NCBI RefSeq assembly: GCF_011397635.1 | Contig: NC_064755.1 | Location: forward strand, 20,009,282-20,073,281 | Direction of reading: 5' to 3' | DNA: 64,000 nt | From: Epinephelus fuscoguttatus | Taxonomy: Eukaryota; Chordata; Actinopteri; Perciformes; Serranidae | Part shown: one piece after another, positions 12,640 through 25,660 of the stretch | How the letters are laid out: each line of letters begins with the position of its first letter | Numbering within the stretch: position 1 is the first letter of the stretch | Notes under the pieces: model-generated | Seen by the model: the letters and a program-made list of their open reading frames with translations, nothing else | Database searches by the model: none | What the model was told of the DNA's origin: nothing | Translations under genes and position numbers: made by a program

Positions 12640-15600
12640 CAAGTAAATACCCTTTGGATGCCTGTGCAACACCAAACCCACTTCAGTTTAAACACAAAAC
12701 TTGAACCTGCTTTTTAACTCCTCATTTTAAGAGAGGGATTATCAATAAGTGAAATATATATCAATATAAAGCAATATAAGCTCAAACAGTTAAGTAGTAT
12801 TAAAGTAAATACTAATGATAAAATAAGGGATTGGTTACTTTTATTTAAATACTTAATTAGGTTGCAACATTTTTCTTTTATTGCCCTATTTCTAGAGTTA
12901 ATTGACTTGTCCTTGTCCTCAATGTAAAATTGCTATTAGTCTTGTGATTATTTGTAACTGTATTATTGCAGTTTAGGCTACATCTGATTAAGTTTATAAT
13001 TATTATCATTATTTTTTGTTATAACACCTCACGAAAATCAATTCACAAAATGCACTAAATAAAAATATATTATTAATTTCTTCGCAAAACGGTTATAACG
13101 AAAATCAAAGGGCAGCGTTGCTCGGTTATTTGTTTAAAAAGATATGTTTCATTGCACACAGGCCTGAGTAACATAAAAAAGGTCACTCTGCTTTTTTGTA
13201 TCTTCAAATGTCTGGTGAAAAGCCACATTTTCTCCCCATAATTTTGCATTATTACTTATTAACAACCCAATAATAGCCCAACTTTGTCGCGTGGGGAGCC
13301 GCCAAAATTAAACTAACTTTATAAAACCATATTTACCTGCTTTCACCTAACATTTTAAACCTCTCCAGACAATCATTCATGTGCCATGTGGCCTGTAATA
13401 TCATACACATAGGGTGAGGTGGTGCAGGCTGGTTCTCAGAGCAGCTGCAGTACATTACAGCGGCTGTCCATTAACTGTATTACAGGCCGGGAATGTGCTG
13501 CAACAAGAGGCGGTGCACGCTGCACTGATGCTGTTACGCACCAATCAGGGGAGGCACTTTGGCTGCAGACGCTGATGTAAAGGCGTAAATGAGTAGGTGT
13601 AAATTAATATCCAGGCAACTGAAACAACCACTTACAACGAAAAAATAATACATTAAAAAAAAACAACATTAAATTAAATCATCATTCATCCCTTCAAAAA
13701 AATAACAGAAATACATTTGATCCTTAAATGATACCTTTGTAAAAAAAATAATTTATGAATTATCAATTTGCAGATTTATTAATTTGCTGCATCTAGAGCT
13801 TTTTGCACGTGTATCGTGGAGATATTCTGATAAAATACACCTATTTAGTTTCTTAAAATGACACAGGCTGAACCCCAAAAACAGAGGATCATTAAAACTG
13901 GCAGGATTATATTAGGAATACAATTTTTATTTTTAAGACCTTGATTCACTCACTAGGTAGCCTTTTGTGGTGATTTTGCGGGAGGTTTCGTTTTGAGATG
14001 AGTGTGTTTGTGAATCATCTGTTCCTGGATCAGTCTCTGGGCCTGCTTGGCGCTGTCCTTTCAGCACTACGCACTTCTTTCTCCAGATAATTCCATAATG
14101 ATCTCTTCCCTTAAAATATGAGCCCTTAAAATGACTTAATACATTTAAAATAAATGTTTAAAAAAATATGTGTATTTGTCTTCATATTTCTTTGTCTAAT
14201 TCATGTTTGGTTGTTGCTTCCACAGTGAGCTGGCAGCAAAAATTCAGTTTTCTATTTACACATTTCCATTCTTAAACAATATTTGAGAAACCCAACACAG
14301 TTTGGATTAAGCATCAGCTCCTTAGGGGAGGAACCAATTGATTATAAAGAGACCCAGACTCTTTGGGGAGGAGAAAGGGCCCCCTGTTGTTTCAAACCAG
14401 CTCCTCTAACTTCCCAAAGTGCAGGGGCCCAGAGGCAGGGCTGTGAGGAGAGACTGTGTGTGCCTCCGGTAAATGGCTGCACAGCGACTCCTCTGAAGCA
14501 GCAGTAGGGTGGGTGGTGCTGAGGAAAGACTTGTAGGATACATTAAATCAGCCTGATTAGGAGTTTTAGGCGAGGGCATGGCTCAGGTCTGACTGAAAGG
14601 CTGCTGGGCAGCCCTTGAGTGATACTATTCACATCCTGGGAGAAAGGTCAGTGTCAGAGGAGTTCACAGGCCCCATCTCCTTTCTTATGCTAAAGGTTCA
14701 TACACATGGGCTCATTCAGTGGCTGGAAAGGCATAAACAGGCTCTGCCGACTTTCCCTCCAAAATGTTTGGATTCCTCAATTTGAGCTCTGAGGTCCTGC
14801 CTCTCTGTTTCTCTCTCTTGCTGCTTCTTCTGTAGTGTAAAGTGGTTTTAATGTGAGATTACTGAACTGAAAGTCATCCATATATTTATTTGCATTATGT
14901 ATGAAAGTCTGCATGGTGTTAAATGCACAAGAGGAGATGTGTTTGCTCTTTGTTTTCTAAATCTGAAGCTAAATAATATTTTAAAAGTGGCTTTTATTGT
15001 TATTTTCCTCTGCTCTTGTTTCCCCTCTTAAGTCACTGTTCTTTCTTGTAACCAGGTTTTATTATGTTCTCTTAAATAGACTTCCTCAGGCTCTTCCCTG
15101 TCTGTCTCTGAGTCCAGTGGTCAATGGGGAATAGCAGGAAATAGCCACTTAATTAGCAGCCCTTGACCTCTGGCTCGGGCTCAGACGGCTCCTGACCTCA
15201 GCATCTCTCCAGTCTGTTTAATGTCCTCTGGGGGACTGTCCAGATCATGACCCCTGACCCCTGTGCTGACCTGTAGGGACTTCACCAACAGGTCCCCGCC
15301 TCGCAAGCCCCTCATCAAAAAGCAATATTGAACCCAAATAGCCGATTCAAGTAATTAGCGACACGCAGGACACTGAGGCTGTCGTGATCATCCCTGGAGC
15401 TCTCTTAACATTTGTTTACAGACACGAACAGGAGAAACATTTGCAGAGCATAAAGTCAACAGAATAGGAAATATTTTTTTTAATGATGAAAATCACACCA
15501 GTGTAACATTTTTTTTCTTCACAAAATCATTTGAAACCTCTGGGCTTTCGTTTCATCCACACTCTACAGAGGATGATTTCACTAATTGGTTTCCAGTCAT

Positions 15601-17300
15601 GCAGAGGGGGGGACTAATCACCGAAATCAGCCGTTGTAGCTTGTGGATGGATTGAAAACATGCTGACTCCCGCATGGCCCTCCATGACTGAGATCTCCAC
15701 TGCAGTACACGGGGATGAGTTTGGATTCAAGCAGATGTGGAAACACGCTGGGTTTACTCTGTTCACTTATTCAGCTCAGTTATAGTTGCAGCTCCCATGT
15801 GTCCTCACTTTGTTGTGACTATTTTTGTGTCTTTATAGCTGATATTTCTGTTTGGTGCATATTTTTGTTTTATCTTAAGCTCATAATTTATGTGCTATTT
15901 TAGATATTGTTACCTATCAGTGTGCATCTGCTCTCGTGTTTGTGCTGCTGATTACTGTAATCATTAAAGTTGTTTTTAAAGAAAATCTTAATTTCTCTCA
16001 CATATAGGGAGGTGATGGTGCTTTTACACATGCTTATTTTAAATGTAAAAGTGGGTAAAAATAAATATCATTACTGATTTAACATTAAAATAAATGTTAT
16101 GGCATGTCCACGATAATGCTATAGCCTATTAGTTTTTATTTTTAATTAAATTATAGCTTAATTTTAAATAATATAGGTCTATGTTTTGCAGAAGTGACAC
16201 TATACATTTTCATTTCTTTTTCCAAAACTCTAATAAATGGGGAAAAACCGTCATGTTATTTTTCTGTCTTTGCAACTTAATAAAACTCATTTTTCAAAGA
16301 GATTAAATGGTTAAATTCTGGTCTCAGTTTCAACTAATGGATAACATGTCTGATTTTAAGCGTTTTCCTTGTTTCCACGCCGCCCAGAGAGACAGAAATA
16401 ATAATCCCCTGTTGACCCTGCGCGTGTCCATCTGTTGTTTGACTCCGGACACAGATCAGTCGGACACTGATTGAGGTCCGATTGACACCAGGAAGGCCTG
16501 TAATCCCAAAACCTGATTAATCGTCCAAACTGGGCCCTGGTGAGCTGGAACAGATTTGGATTTAAAGTAAACAACACGTTTATTTTTATCCAGATTTCAT
16601 GACACACTCTTTTTTACGATGGATTTAAAATTTCCCTGCAAATTGTCATTCACAACATGCGTAAAAATGTGGCGTTTACATTTTCCTAATCAATAAAATA
16701 TGAGGGGGAATGAAGAAAAGCTTATTATATATTTTAATAGCGGACAGGGTCTTTTTTTTTTTTTTTGTCCTGTGAGTTTTGTGTCTGATGAACTTTTCTT
16801 TCCCACACTGATTCAACACACGTCCCTCTGTCTGCTCCTGCTAATTAAAACTTAATGCGGGGTCACTCACACTTTCTCACACCATCCTCACACACACATT
16901 ACCATGTGAATCTAAAAAAAGAAAGGAGACAGAGGGAAGGTCCTGCAGGCTTGAGTCCCTATTTTCATTTCTTTTTTTATTTTTTATTAAAGACAAAACA
17001 CATTATTTCTCATGTTAGTGTGTAATAATCTAATGTTTCCCTGCCTAATTGATCACCAAAATAAAGCACTATGATAAGAATAATAAGGCTGTAACACAGA
17101 AATGATATTTCCATTATTTTTTATTTCAAAGTGATGTCATTGACAGCAGCAAACTTGAAACAATCAGCTTTATCAGTGATGCATTTATATCCTTTCAATT
17201 ACTACTCCAGCTCAGACACATGAGAACAATGAATTCATAATTAATTCATTAATTAAAACATGCATTAGCTAAGAAAATGCCCTTAATGTACTGAGTGAGA
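12640..17300. other. Gene-free stretch with candidate conserved noncoding blocks
   Basis: No exon recognised. Much is AT-rich with mononucleotide runs (for example the T run at 16752-16767). Some blocks have even base composition, few simple repeats and dense TAAT, E-box and CAGCTG-type words: about 13390-13620, 14540-14770 and 15060-15420. Given the mir-9 gene to the right, these are candidates for its regulatory elements. That is inference only. Confidence 0.35.
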
Positions 17301-20300
17301 CGTAAGTCAAGGCTTTTTATTTGCAATTTTATAAATAATAGATTTGTGTAAACATGTTGAATCATACACACTTTGTACAGTGTCTTAAAATACACTTGTT
17401 TTTGATAGATACATTTCAGGCTTGCAGAATGTCTCTTCTGTGTCTACAGTCTTTTAACACACAGTGGGACTCTTCCCATTTAGGTGGCTGATAATCTCTT
17501 GAATTCCTGTTGAGGTGAGAGTCTCTGATGATCTTGTTGAGTTTGTTTCACCATCTCCTCGTGCTCGAGCAGGTTCCTCCAGAGTGCAGAAAGACTTGCA
17601 GGTCCTGTCCCATCCTGGGGATAAACGGTGGAGGTAATGATTAGCATGAGAATAAAACTTTGTCCTATAAACTCCCCCTTTGGAGAGTAATATTTCACAT
17701 TTTGGGCAAAAAGAAAGAAAGAAAGATGGTAAAAGTAAATTAGTTTTGTCACATACATTCATAATCATAATTAAAAGATCTGTTTGTAAAGCATTTTCCA
17801 AAGTGCTTGCAACATTTGTAATAAAAGAGATTAAACAACAACAACATAACGAAGGGCCACAGGGTAAAGCAACACATAAAAGTACTGCCATATAAAAGCC
17901 AGTCTATGGAGATCTGTTAAAAGTATAAAAGGCAATAACGATTCTGCAAACCTAAGCTCTTTGCTTATTCAGAACGCTGACGAGTATGTTTTGACAATAC
18001 TGAATTTGTTTTCGGGCGCGATTTTTTACTTTTTTGCATCAGAAATTGTAGGCAGTGTTTCAGAAAAACAAACTTCCTTTTCATGCCCTGTAAAAATAGG
18101 CCCCTGCGCTCTGCATGTCGTTCTTCTCTCCCATTTTCAGGCTGTATGCATGGAGGGATCTTAAGGCTTTTATCCCCACAGGGAACCAGCCCGAACTCTT
18201 TCTCTGTCAATTTTCACCCACTCCCCAATTCAGTCGAGCCTTTTCTCCCACCAACCCCACAATGAAGGATTTGTCCTCGTTCTCTTTGTCCACCTCTGAT
18301 ATCTTTTTTTGACTGCTCCCTCTCTGCAGACAGCATGCAGCGTATGCAAATACGCGCTCTTTTATTCCGGAGACCCCTCCCCTGAATGAATGCAACCTTA
18401 AATGAGGACACACTTGCGCACATTTACCGAGGGGGCATTGGAAACATGCACGTCTTACAATCAGTGGATTTGCATGCCCTCTCTGACACGCAGCCACTTA
18501 AACATCCAGCACTGACAATTTTTTAAAATGAGCAGACAGAAATATATGCTCGACTGATGCCGCAGATTATTCTATCTAACGTCTCTAAAGATGTAGGGCT
18601 AGTTTATCCAGACAGATGGATAACACAAGAATGGAGGTGTGGGCCACAGAGGATGGATTCTGGTTGAGTGATGCTTCAGTTGGAAAAGCTTTTTTGTGAC
18701 TGATTTTATTTATAGGACTTCAGGAAGGAGACAAAGCTCCTTCTTTGCAATGCAAGAAGTTCTTTCATTTCCTGACAAGTGTTGTTTCACCACACTGATG
18801 GTATATTTGGTGTCTTTTAAGCCCCATAAGTCCACAGCAGACACACACAATGGGTGTTAAGATGTGTAGGATGAGGCTGAAAAATGAGACAGAAGTGGTC
18901 CGACACAATAGCGGGTCTGCACAGAGGAAGAGGTGTAGACTGGTAATGTGTAACTCTAATGGCTGGATGAATTATAATGGTGTCTGATGAACATAAAGCG
19001 TTCTCTCGCTGCTAACATTCCCAAGCTGGCCCGTGCCATCTGTGAGTATGTGTGAATGGGTTCGAGTCAGTGTGTGTGTATGTGTGTGTGTGGTGGGGGG
19101 TTGACGTCTGCTGGACAGCTCTGACAGTTCGGCCTTTTCAGTCGTACATTACTGAGCCGGCCGGCCTCTTTCCCATAGCAACCCTAACAGAGGTCAAAGG
19201 CTATGTACCCCCCATCCATCCACCCTCCTCCTCCTGTACTCCGGGGTGGCCACAGGCTCTCCTAACTCCCCGACTGGCCGCAGACGGAGCGGGCTGCGCA
19301 CATGAACTTGAACTTGACTTCTGACAGAGTGATGGAGTCGTATGATGCTAGGAAAGTGACACAAGGATGAATATACTCTCAATTTTTTTCCTCTTTTACC
19401 CCACCAGGAGAGTAAAAACATGTAAAAATGAGGTCACACCAAGGATTCCCCCTAATTCTCCTCACCCTAGAGCCTCATCTCCTGATATGATTACAAAGGG
19501 CTGCTGTATTAAAGGCTCAGTCACCTAATTCTCCGCTACTTTCATTGGAGCATACAGGACCCCTACTCAGGGACGCCGCAGCCAACAGACGTAATCTGAA
19601 AAGCCTGGGATGTAGAAACTTCTCTCCATCTTCCTCTAAGATACTTAATGTCAGGCTTTGTGCTAGATTAGTCTCGGACAAAGTTGCATTAAAAAACCCC
19701 AGATGAGCCTCGCTTGACCCACATTGGACCTCATCCAAGACTATGGGCGGCCCCTGAGCCGGGCTTTATATATCACAGTAGAGCCGTTAAAACATTAATA
19801 GTGTCCACACACAGTGAGGAGAATCCGAAGAGGTAACCCAGGAGCTATATGGTATTAACATTTTATCGCTACTATGGCTACGCCGCTTCACCCACACAGA
19901 ATTGGAAGTGGGCGCCGGCTTCTGTCACTTCATCATGTCACACATTATAATTTCCTTGCGCTGAAAATCCCACATAGCAAAAGCAATACATGGTTAATAA
20001 TGAATAACAGAGGAAAGAGAGAAGAAAGAAAGGGAAGGTAATCATCTATATTCTGTCATTTTCTGGAGGGGAGATACATTTCCCTGTCAGTTTTTTAGGT
20101 AATGTATGAGGAACTGAAGAATGAATGTTTAAGTCCACAGTGCGCGGAGGAAGAGTCAGGCACGTTCAACATCCTAAATCCTCCTGACACGGTGTCAAAG
20201 CCGCTGACCTCGCTGTTCAGCCGCTCTGATTCGGACAATCTTGATTGAAAAGTCGTTTGTTTTGGAGCAGATTAAATCACGACTCTTGAGTGGTTTCACC

Positions 20301-20645
20301 AAAGTGTTTATAAGACATCGCATACTGTTAAAGTTCACCTTGATAGCGTTTATTTAATTCTGAGTTCACTCCCTAATGCTCATTTCATGTTATGCCAAGC
20401 TGCAATTAGTCACAATTACAGACCGTAATCATTAGATGAATAAATATTCTGTGTGCGTGTCACTCATTTTAACATCCTCCAAATACGACAAATGGTGATT
20501 GCTCTTCTTGCAAGACATAGTAAGGACGAACACATTTCCCTGACAAATTTGCTTCAGTCACCGCCTCTCTTTGACCACGCTGTCTGTCGACTGCCGCAGC
20601 TATCACATACAGTTGCAGATCGACCTCCCCCCCTTACTCTTCTCA

Positions 20646-20666
20646 AACACACACACACACACACAC
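20646..20666. repeat. (CA)n microsatellite
   Basis: Pure CA run of about ten units. Confidence 0.9.
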
Positions 20667-21924
20667 TAGTCCTCCATGCCCAGCTCCTCGCAGGCTGCAA
20701 ATTTAGCATGGCACAGCACAAGCTAACACAAGCTAACTTCATCAGCAAATGCATCACCGGTGGCTCAAACATGGCTGCCCATGTGCTCCACCTGCCTCTT
20801 TTACATGCGCGTATACATTAATCACCACTGTCTTTAACCCTTTCTCCATAAACCAATCTTTGGTTTGACTCCAACCAAAGCCACATCATTTCCACCCCCC
20901 ACCTCTGCTCCTCTGTTTTCCCTAACGCACCATTGAGATCTGCAACAGAGACGTAACATGGAGCAAGCTACAGTATCTCCAAGATTAATTTCTCGCCTTC
21001 ACCTTGCTTTCTCCCTTCTGTCAAATCTGCCCGAAGCAATGCGCCGTATATCACAGATGAGCAGCGCAAATGCAATTATAAAGACAGCTCTGAGTCTTTT
21101 ATATGAATAAAGACAGGGAATAATCTTTTGACATGTGGGCTGCGCATGCCTTACATATTTTGTGGAGGCACATGTACAGTGTGAGGCTCATTAATAACCA
21201 TTATCCGTGGGTTACATCACTCAGCTTGTTAGGCACACCCATCGCCTTAGCTGAGTCATTCTCGGTGATACGCCGCGCTGCCAACTGTCTTGTGAGATTT
21301 TCACGATGTCTGTCTGTTTTACCACCTGAGAGCCGTATAAATATTCTGTTTGCATGAAGGACAAATCGCATCCAGCTGGTAAATTGAGCAAAGACAAAGG
21401 GGCGCATGGCTGACGACAGGCACAACGCATACAATAAAATCAGATTCTCAATGCAAAATAATGTGGAAAATGCATCTTTGTGGTGTCGAGACATCATTGC
21501 ATTGCCTTTGATACAGACTAATGGTAACCCCTTGATCTCCTGTGAGACAGGGCGCAGGACTGAGCTTCTATATGCATATCATGTATGAATGCATCTCTAA
21601 TGCCAGTGAAATCCTTCTCAAAACAGCATCTCCATGCCTTTCAGACATGCAGAAGAGGCTGAATAGACTAATGAACAGTCAGGTGGCACTCCAGGGCCCG
21701 GACTACCACCCCCCATCACACACATATCAAACACACATACACTTGCTCACACATTAAAACTGAGCGGCTCGCCCGACCCCGGTGATCCGCACGACGGTCT
21801 AATGTCTCAGGCATCTGCTCATGTCTAGTCTGGAGGGTCTTTCCCACCCTGCCCCCCAGCCCAGGCCCGCCACAGCACCAGCTCCCACAATGGTGGGAAA
21901 GCAGGCCTTTACGGAGGGCTGAGG

Positions 21925-21969
21925 GGGGGGGTGTTGGGGGTGGTGTGTGTGTGTGTGTGGGGGGGGGGA
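21925..21969. repeat. G-rich and (GT)n low-complexity tract
   Basis: A run of Gs, then GT units, then a second G run (GGGGGGGG at about 21960-21968). Confidence 0.85.
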
Positions 21970-22184
21970 CTAAATAGCTATTGAGAGGGGAGAGAGTGAG
22001 AGTGCGGGGCTGAATGATAATGTGAAAACGCACGGCGCTGTTCATTAACACACAAGCACTGCAGCTGCACATGTTGGCCCTGGACACACATGCTCACGTG
22101 TCTCTCTTTTCTGCTTCAGGTTGCTGCCAGAGCCACCAGGGTTACAGAGCAGCTCTATGCCATGATAAGGAGTGTATGCAGGAT

Positions 22185-22212
22185 CTGTGTGTGTGTGTGT
22201 GTGTGTGTGTGT
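22185..22212. repeat. (GT)n microsatellite
   Basis: Pure GT run of about 14 units. Confidence 0.95.
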
Positions 22213-22960
22213 GAGAGCGAGGCTACAAGGAGGGAAGTGGTAAAGATGTGGAGCTTTGATATTTGGCGGTGGGTGATATTTACTCCTGTCATGTTTTGGA
22301 TGAATGTGACATTTTTACGTCAGTGATGTTTGACATTTTTAGTCTGTGAGTGTCAAATAAAGTTCTTAACCATGTGTGCAGCACTGTAGTAGCAGAGTTA
22401 CACTGCATTTATACTGAGAGGATATAGAAACTGAGTTGTAATCGTTATCAAACGCTTAGGATTGAGGTGTGAGATCCAACATGTAATCATTCTTTGAAGT
22501 GTTTCGAAAAAGTTACCCTTCAAATGTTCTGATGAACACCATTATATAAATATAATACACCGCTAATATTCAGTGCTGATTTTATTACAGATAAAGAACT
22601 GCTTTGTGAGCCAAAGTACCTTTGTTCATATAATAAATTAAATCTAAGATCATAATCGTTCTACTTTGAAAAACAATAACGCAATTCCCCAAATAGGAAT
22701 TATCCGAGTATCCCCTCCTCAACGGATTTCACCTGAGGGGTTCAGCACATTAAGATAGTTAAGATACTGTACCAAATATCATAATGTGAATCTCATAATA
22801 AAAGCAGCTTTGCATGAATTCATCTACGAGGTTTGTCAGGTGGAAACACGACGAACGCCGCTGCCTGGTGTGCATCGGGGAGTAAAGAAGCACCATGACA
22901 AGAGAGGATGGCAGGTTTCCTTCAACCAGTGCCAGCTCATTAATTTTGTTTGCTACCCAG

Positions 22961-23046
22961 CCCCCCCCCCCCCCCCCCCTTCCACCAACCAACCAACCAC
23001 CACCACCACCTCCACCCTTCCTCTCACCCCCCCCCCCCCACCCCCT
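22961..23046. repeat. Poly-C / CCA low-complexity tract
   Basis: Two long C runs (about 22962-22979 and 23028-23039) with ACC/CCA triplets between them. The strand is almost free of G over about 85 bases. Confidence 0.9.
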
Positions 23047-23184
23047 CACATCACCCCTTAACTGCTAATTAGCAGGAGCAGAAGATAGAAGAGAAAAGGG
23101 AGAGGCCATGTGTGACTGGGGAGGAAATGGGAAACTCTTCTTCTTTCCCTCATCTTTCCTGCTGCCCCCATCCCCCATCCCCCA

Positions 23185-23187
<3 letters not shown>

Positions 23188-23236
<49 letters not shown>
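23188..23236. repeat. (CA)n microsatellite
   Basis: Pure CA run of about 24 units, the longest CA tract in the window. Confidence 0.95.
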
Positions 23237-23240
<4 letters not shown>

Positions 23241-24723
23241 TCCCCCACCCTCCTTGCCAGCCACCATCACCACTGGTACCCAACAGAAAACCATGATGCA
23301 GCTCACCTCGTGTGCCAGCCCCAGCCATTTTAGGTGTCGCGGCAACATCTCCCAAGATGGCTCCTCTGAGCGCGCCCATACTCCAGGGATCCGGCGGGGT
23401 CTTTGTCCGCCTCCTGGCACGGGCAAAGTGTCCCCCGTTGGCAGTGCAGATGGCATTAGAGGCTCCTGGGTAAAAAAGGGTGAGGAGTGGGGGGATGGGA
23501 GAGGAGGGGGCGGCAATTCCGGACCGACCGTTTTTTTCCTCCTCTCTCCTCGTTTTCTTTTAACGATGGTTCGACCCTCTTTTCAGGAATCCCCAATCAT
23601 TCAACGTTGCTAATCGGAAGCCTGAAACAAGAGCAGATGGAAAAGAGAAAAGCACATTTTACACTTTTAGCTATCAGTGTAGCCAAACACAGCTTTTTAA
23701 CTAAACAATTGCCTCAGTTTCTGTCTTTAAACCGCATCACTATACATTGAGCGCATTGAGTTGTGGCTATAAGGTAAACTTTAAGTCTCTTGCCAGCATT
23801 GCTCATTCAAACTGCAGTCCCCTTGTTGTGTGTTTTTGTGTGCATGAGTGTGTATTTTTGCCACAATGAAAGCACCAAAAGAAGCATTTGCATTACACAC
23901 GTACACAGGTTGAAACAAGAATGCCTCGGACCATCCCATAAATAAAGCCTCAAGTGTTTTTACCCCCATTCATTAAGGAGGCGCGCCATGCTGACACGCT
24001 ACCTATAACAGGCCGAGCTCAGCAAAAGACCTGGACCACGGCCTTTTCACATATCCAATATCTCGCTGTGAAACGAAGCAATTAGCCCGGTTTGACAGCG
24101 AGCTCTACTGCAATAGGTAGTTAACAGAGTGAATGAAAACTCATCTCACTTTGGGTGCTCTTTAGGCTTTAGTGGCATTCTCCATGCCGAGCGTACACAC
24201 TGCACAGCGCTGAAGTACCAAGTTAAAAAGTTCAGCTCCTGTCTACAGGATGGCCTTGGCCTTCTCATTGAGGCAGGACACAATGTATCCCAAAGGCTCC
24301 AAGATTAGCTACAGCTTTAAATGCAGACGCCAAGTGTTTTTTTTAAAAAACCCTGTGTGTGTAGGGTGCTACACCACTCAACTGCATTATTAGCAGTCCA
24401 GGAGACATTAGAGCCAGGACAAAGCTGTAGCTTCCCCTTTCTTCCTTTCATAAACAGAGTCTCTCAGGTGAAACCTAAATATATGATACACGAAGACACT
24501 AAAGTAAAGTGCATGAATTAAACTGTATCCTGTGAGATGCAAAAGATAAACCAAGAGGATCTGCTTTGGGTAAATACGAGCATTGACTAGAGATGGCAGG
24601 GCAACACACCAGTGTGTCCCCATAGCAGGAACCTCTAGGGAGAGGAATCCTGGAGGACTTCAGCTTTGCCTTCACTTACTGCAGGCGAGCAGGAGCGATC
24701 ACATTAAACACTCTAAGGTGTGA

Positions 24724-24928
24724 TAGGCCCTCTTCACAGAGGACGCTTTGGCATGTCACAGTAGGGAAAGCACAGGTGTAGATAATAAAACGAATGATGG
24801 CTGAATTCCATTTAGCTGCTTCAGTTTCAGCCTCACTGTCCTACAGGAGAACCATTGTTAATGTTTTGAGTAACACCTGTGCTTTTCCTACTGTGACAAG
24901 CCAAAATGTCTGATGTGAAAAAGCCCTA
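24724..24928. mobile_element. Small foldback MITE
   Basis: The left arm 24724-24780 (AGGCCCTCTTCACAGAGG...GCACAGGTGT) and right arm 24872-24928 (ACACCTGTGCTTTTCC...GAAAAAGCCCT) are near-perfect inverted copies of about 55 bases around a 90-base spacer. No coding capacity. It lies 650 bases from the mir-9 hairpin, inside the host intron. Confidence 0.75.
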
Positions 24929-25401
24929 TTGTGACATAACATTACATCCCTGCATATATTATCTGAATTTTTCACACAATAAAACAAAATTCGTCTCAGA
25001 TCATGTCACAAAATCTCAAGTCACATCTATTTGGTGGCCTTTAGAAAAAGTTTGGGGGCTCTTGTTTTAGTCTGTGCGATACAGATACTAAGACAGTACA
25101 GCAACCTGTTTAACATTCATGTTGAAGAGGACGTGAATGAACAGCAACCTTAAAACAGGGCCAGGTATTAACTGAGGGCCCTTAATCAAGTCATACATAG
25201 TGAATCCAAAAGTAAGCTGAGGTAAACATTAAAAACACTTCATCAAACTGCAACGTTGTGGATTACTTTGCACTTTATCTCAACATATATTGTCTCAAAG
25301 GCATTTTGGTTTTCCCTATGATCACATGAGGGTAACACGTGACACACACCATTAACAGATTCATATTTTAAAGGCTCTGCAAACTATTAAATGTCTAACA
25401 T

Positions 25402-25402
<1 letters not shown>

Positions 25403-25453
<51 letters not shown>
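25403..25453. repeat. (TA)n microsatellite
   Basis: Pure TA run of about 25 units, 117 bases downstream (minus strand) of the mir-9 precursor. Confidence 0.95.
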
Positions 25454-25457
<4 letters not shown>

Positions 25458-25570
25458 TGCACATGACATTATTTGCACGCACATTTTTCCACACCAAAAC
25501 TATTCTTACCTTCTGACTTTAAAGCCTGATGAGCCCCCCTCTGTGTGTCGGGAGTGCACACAACGTCACG

Positions 25571-25660
25571 GAAGTCATTTCTACTTTCGGTTATCTAGCT
25601 TTATGACAGGTATTTAACACTCATACAGCTAGATAACCAAAGACAGAAACAGACCCCCTC
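25571..25660 (-). ncRNA. mir9-3: microRNA-9 precursor (mir-9-3 ortholog)
   Basis: On the minus strand, 25643-25621 reads as the complete miR-9-5p sequence (begins TCTTTGGTTATCTAGC) and 25604-25583 as complete miR-9-3p (begins ATAAAGCTAGATAACC). They are separated by a 16-base loop and pair along their length as an ideal hairpin. The lower stem (GTTTCTG before the 5p arm and GTAGAAATGA after the 3p arm) resembles human mir-9-3 more than mir-9-1 or mir-9-2. The location between rhcg and polg is also where mir-9-3 lies in human. miR-9 is a vertebrate neural-progenitor regulator acting in the cytoplasm on 3' untranslated regions. It is probably processed from the intron of the minus-strand host transcript. 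Confidence 0.97.

Larger units (their letters stand above)
17628..25402. other. Host-gene intron with candidate conserved noncoding elements
   Basis: I saw no coding exon on either strand. Several blocks are of mixed composition, repeat-poor and rich in TAAT/ATTA, CAGCTG and similar motifs: about 18500-18700, 19130-19330, 20110-20450, 21000-21600, 23250-23470 and 23960-24260. They look like developmental enhancers and would fit a neural microRNA locus, but only cross-species alignment can show this. Microsatellites and a small foldback element are listed separately. Confidence 0.4.

Noticed and set aside
17480-17758. Reading the 17.5 kb frame as a single-exon gene from ATG 17758
   Set aside because: The strong acceptor just before 17614 and the downstream poly(A) signal fit a terminal exon of a longer minus-strand transcript better; residues upstream of the acceptor look like intron.
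20453-20821. 122-codon plus-strand open frame
   Set aside because: Contains a CA-repeat histidine-threonine run and no recognisable domain; codon pattern looks random.
23058-23516. 152-codon minus-strand open frame
   Set aside because: It is built from the CA/GT repeat and poly-C tracts (cysteine-valine and proline runs) and has no domain.
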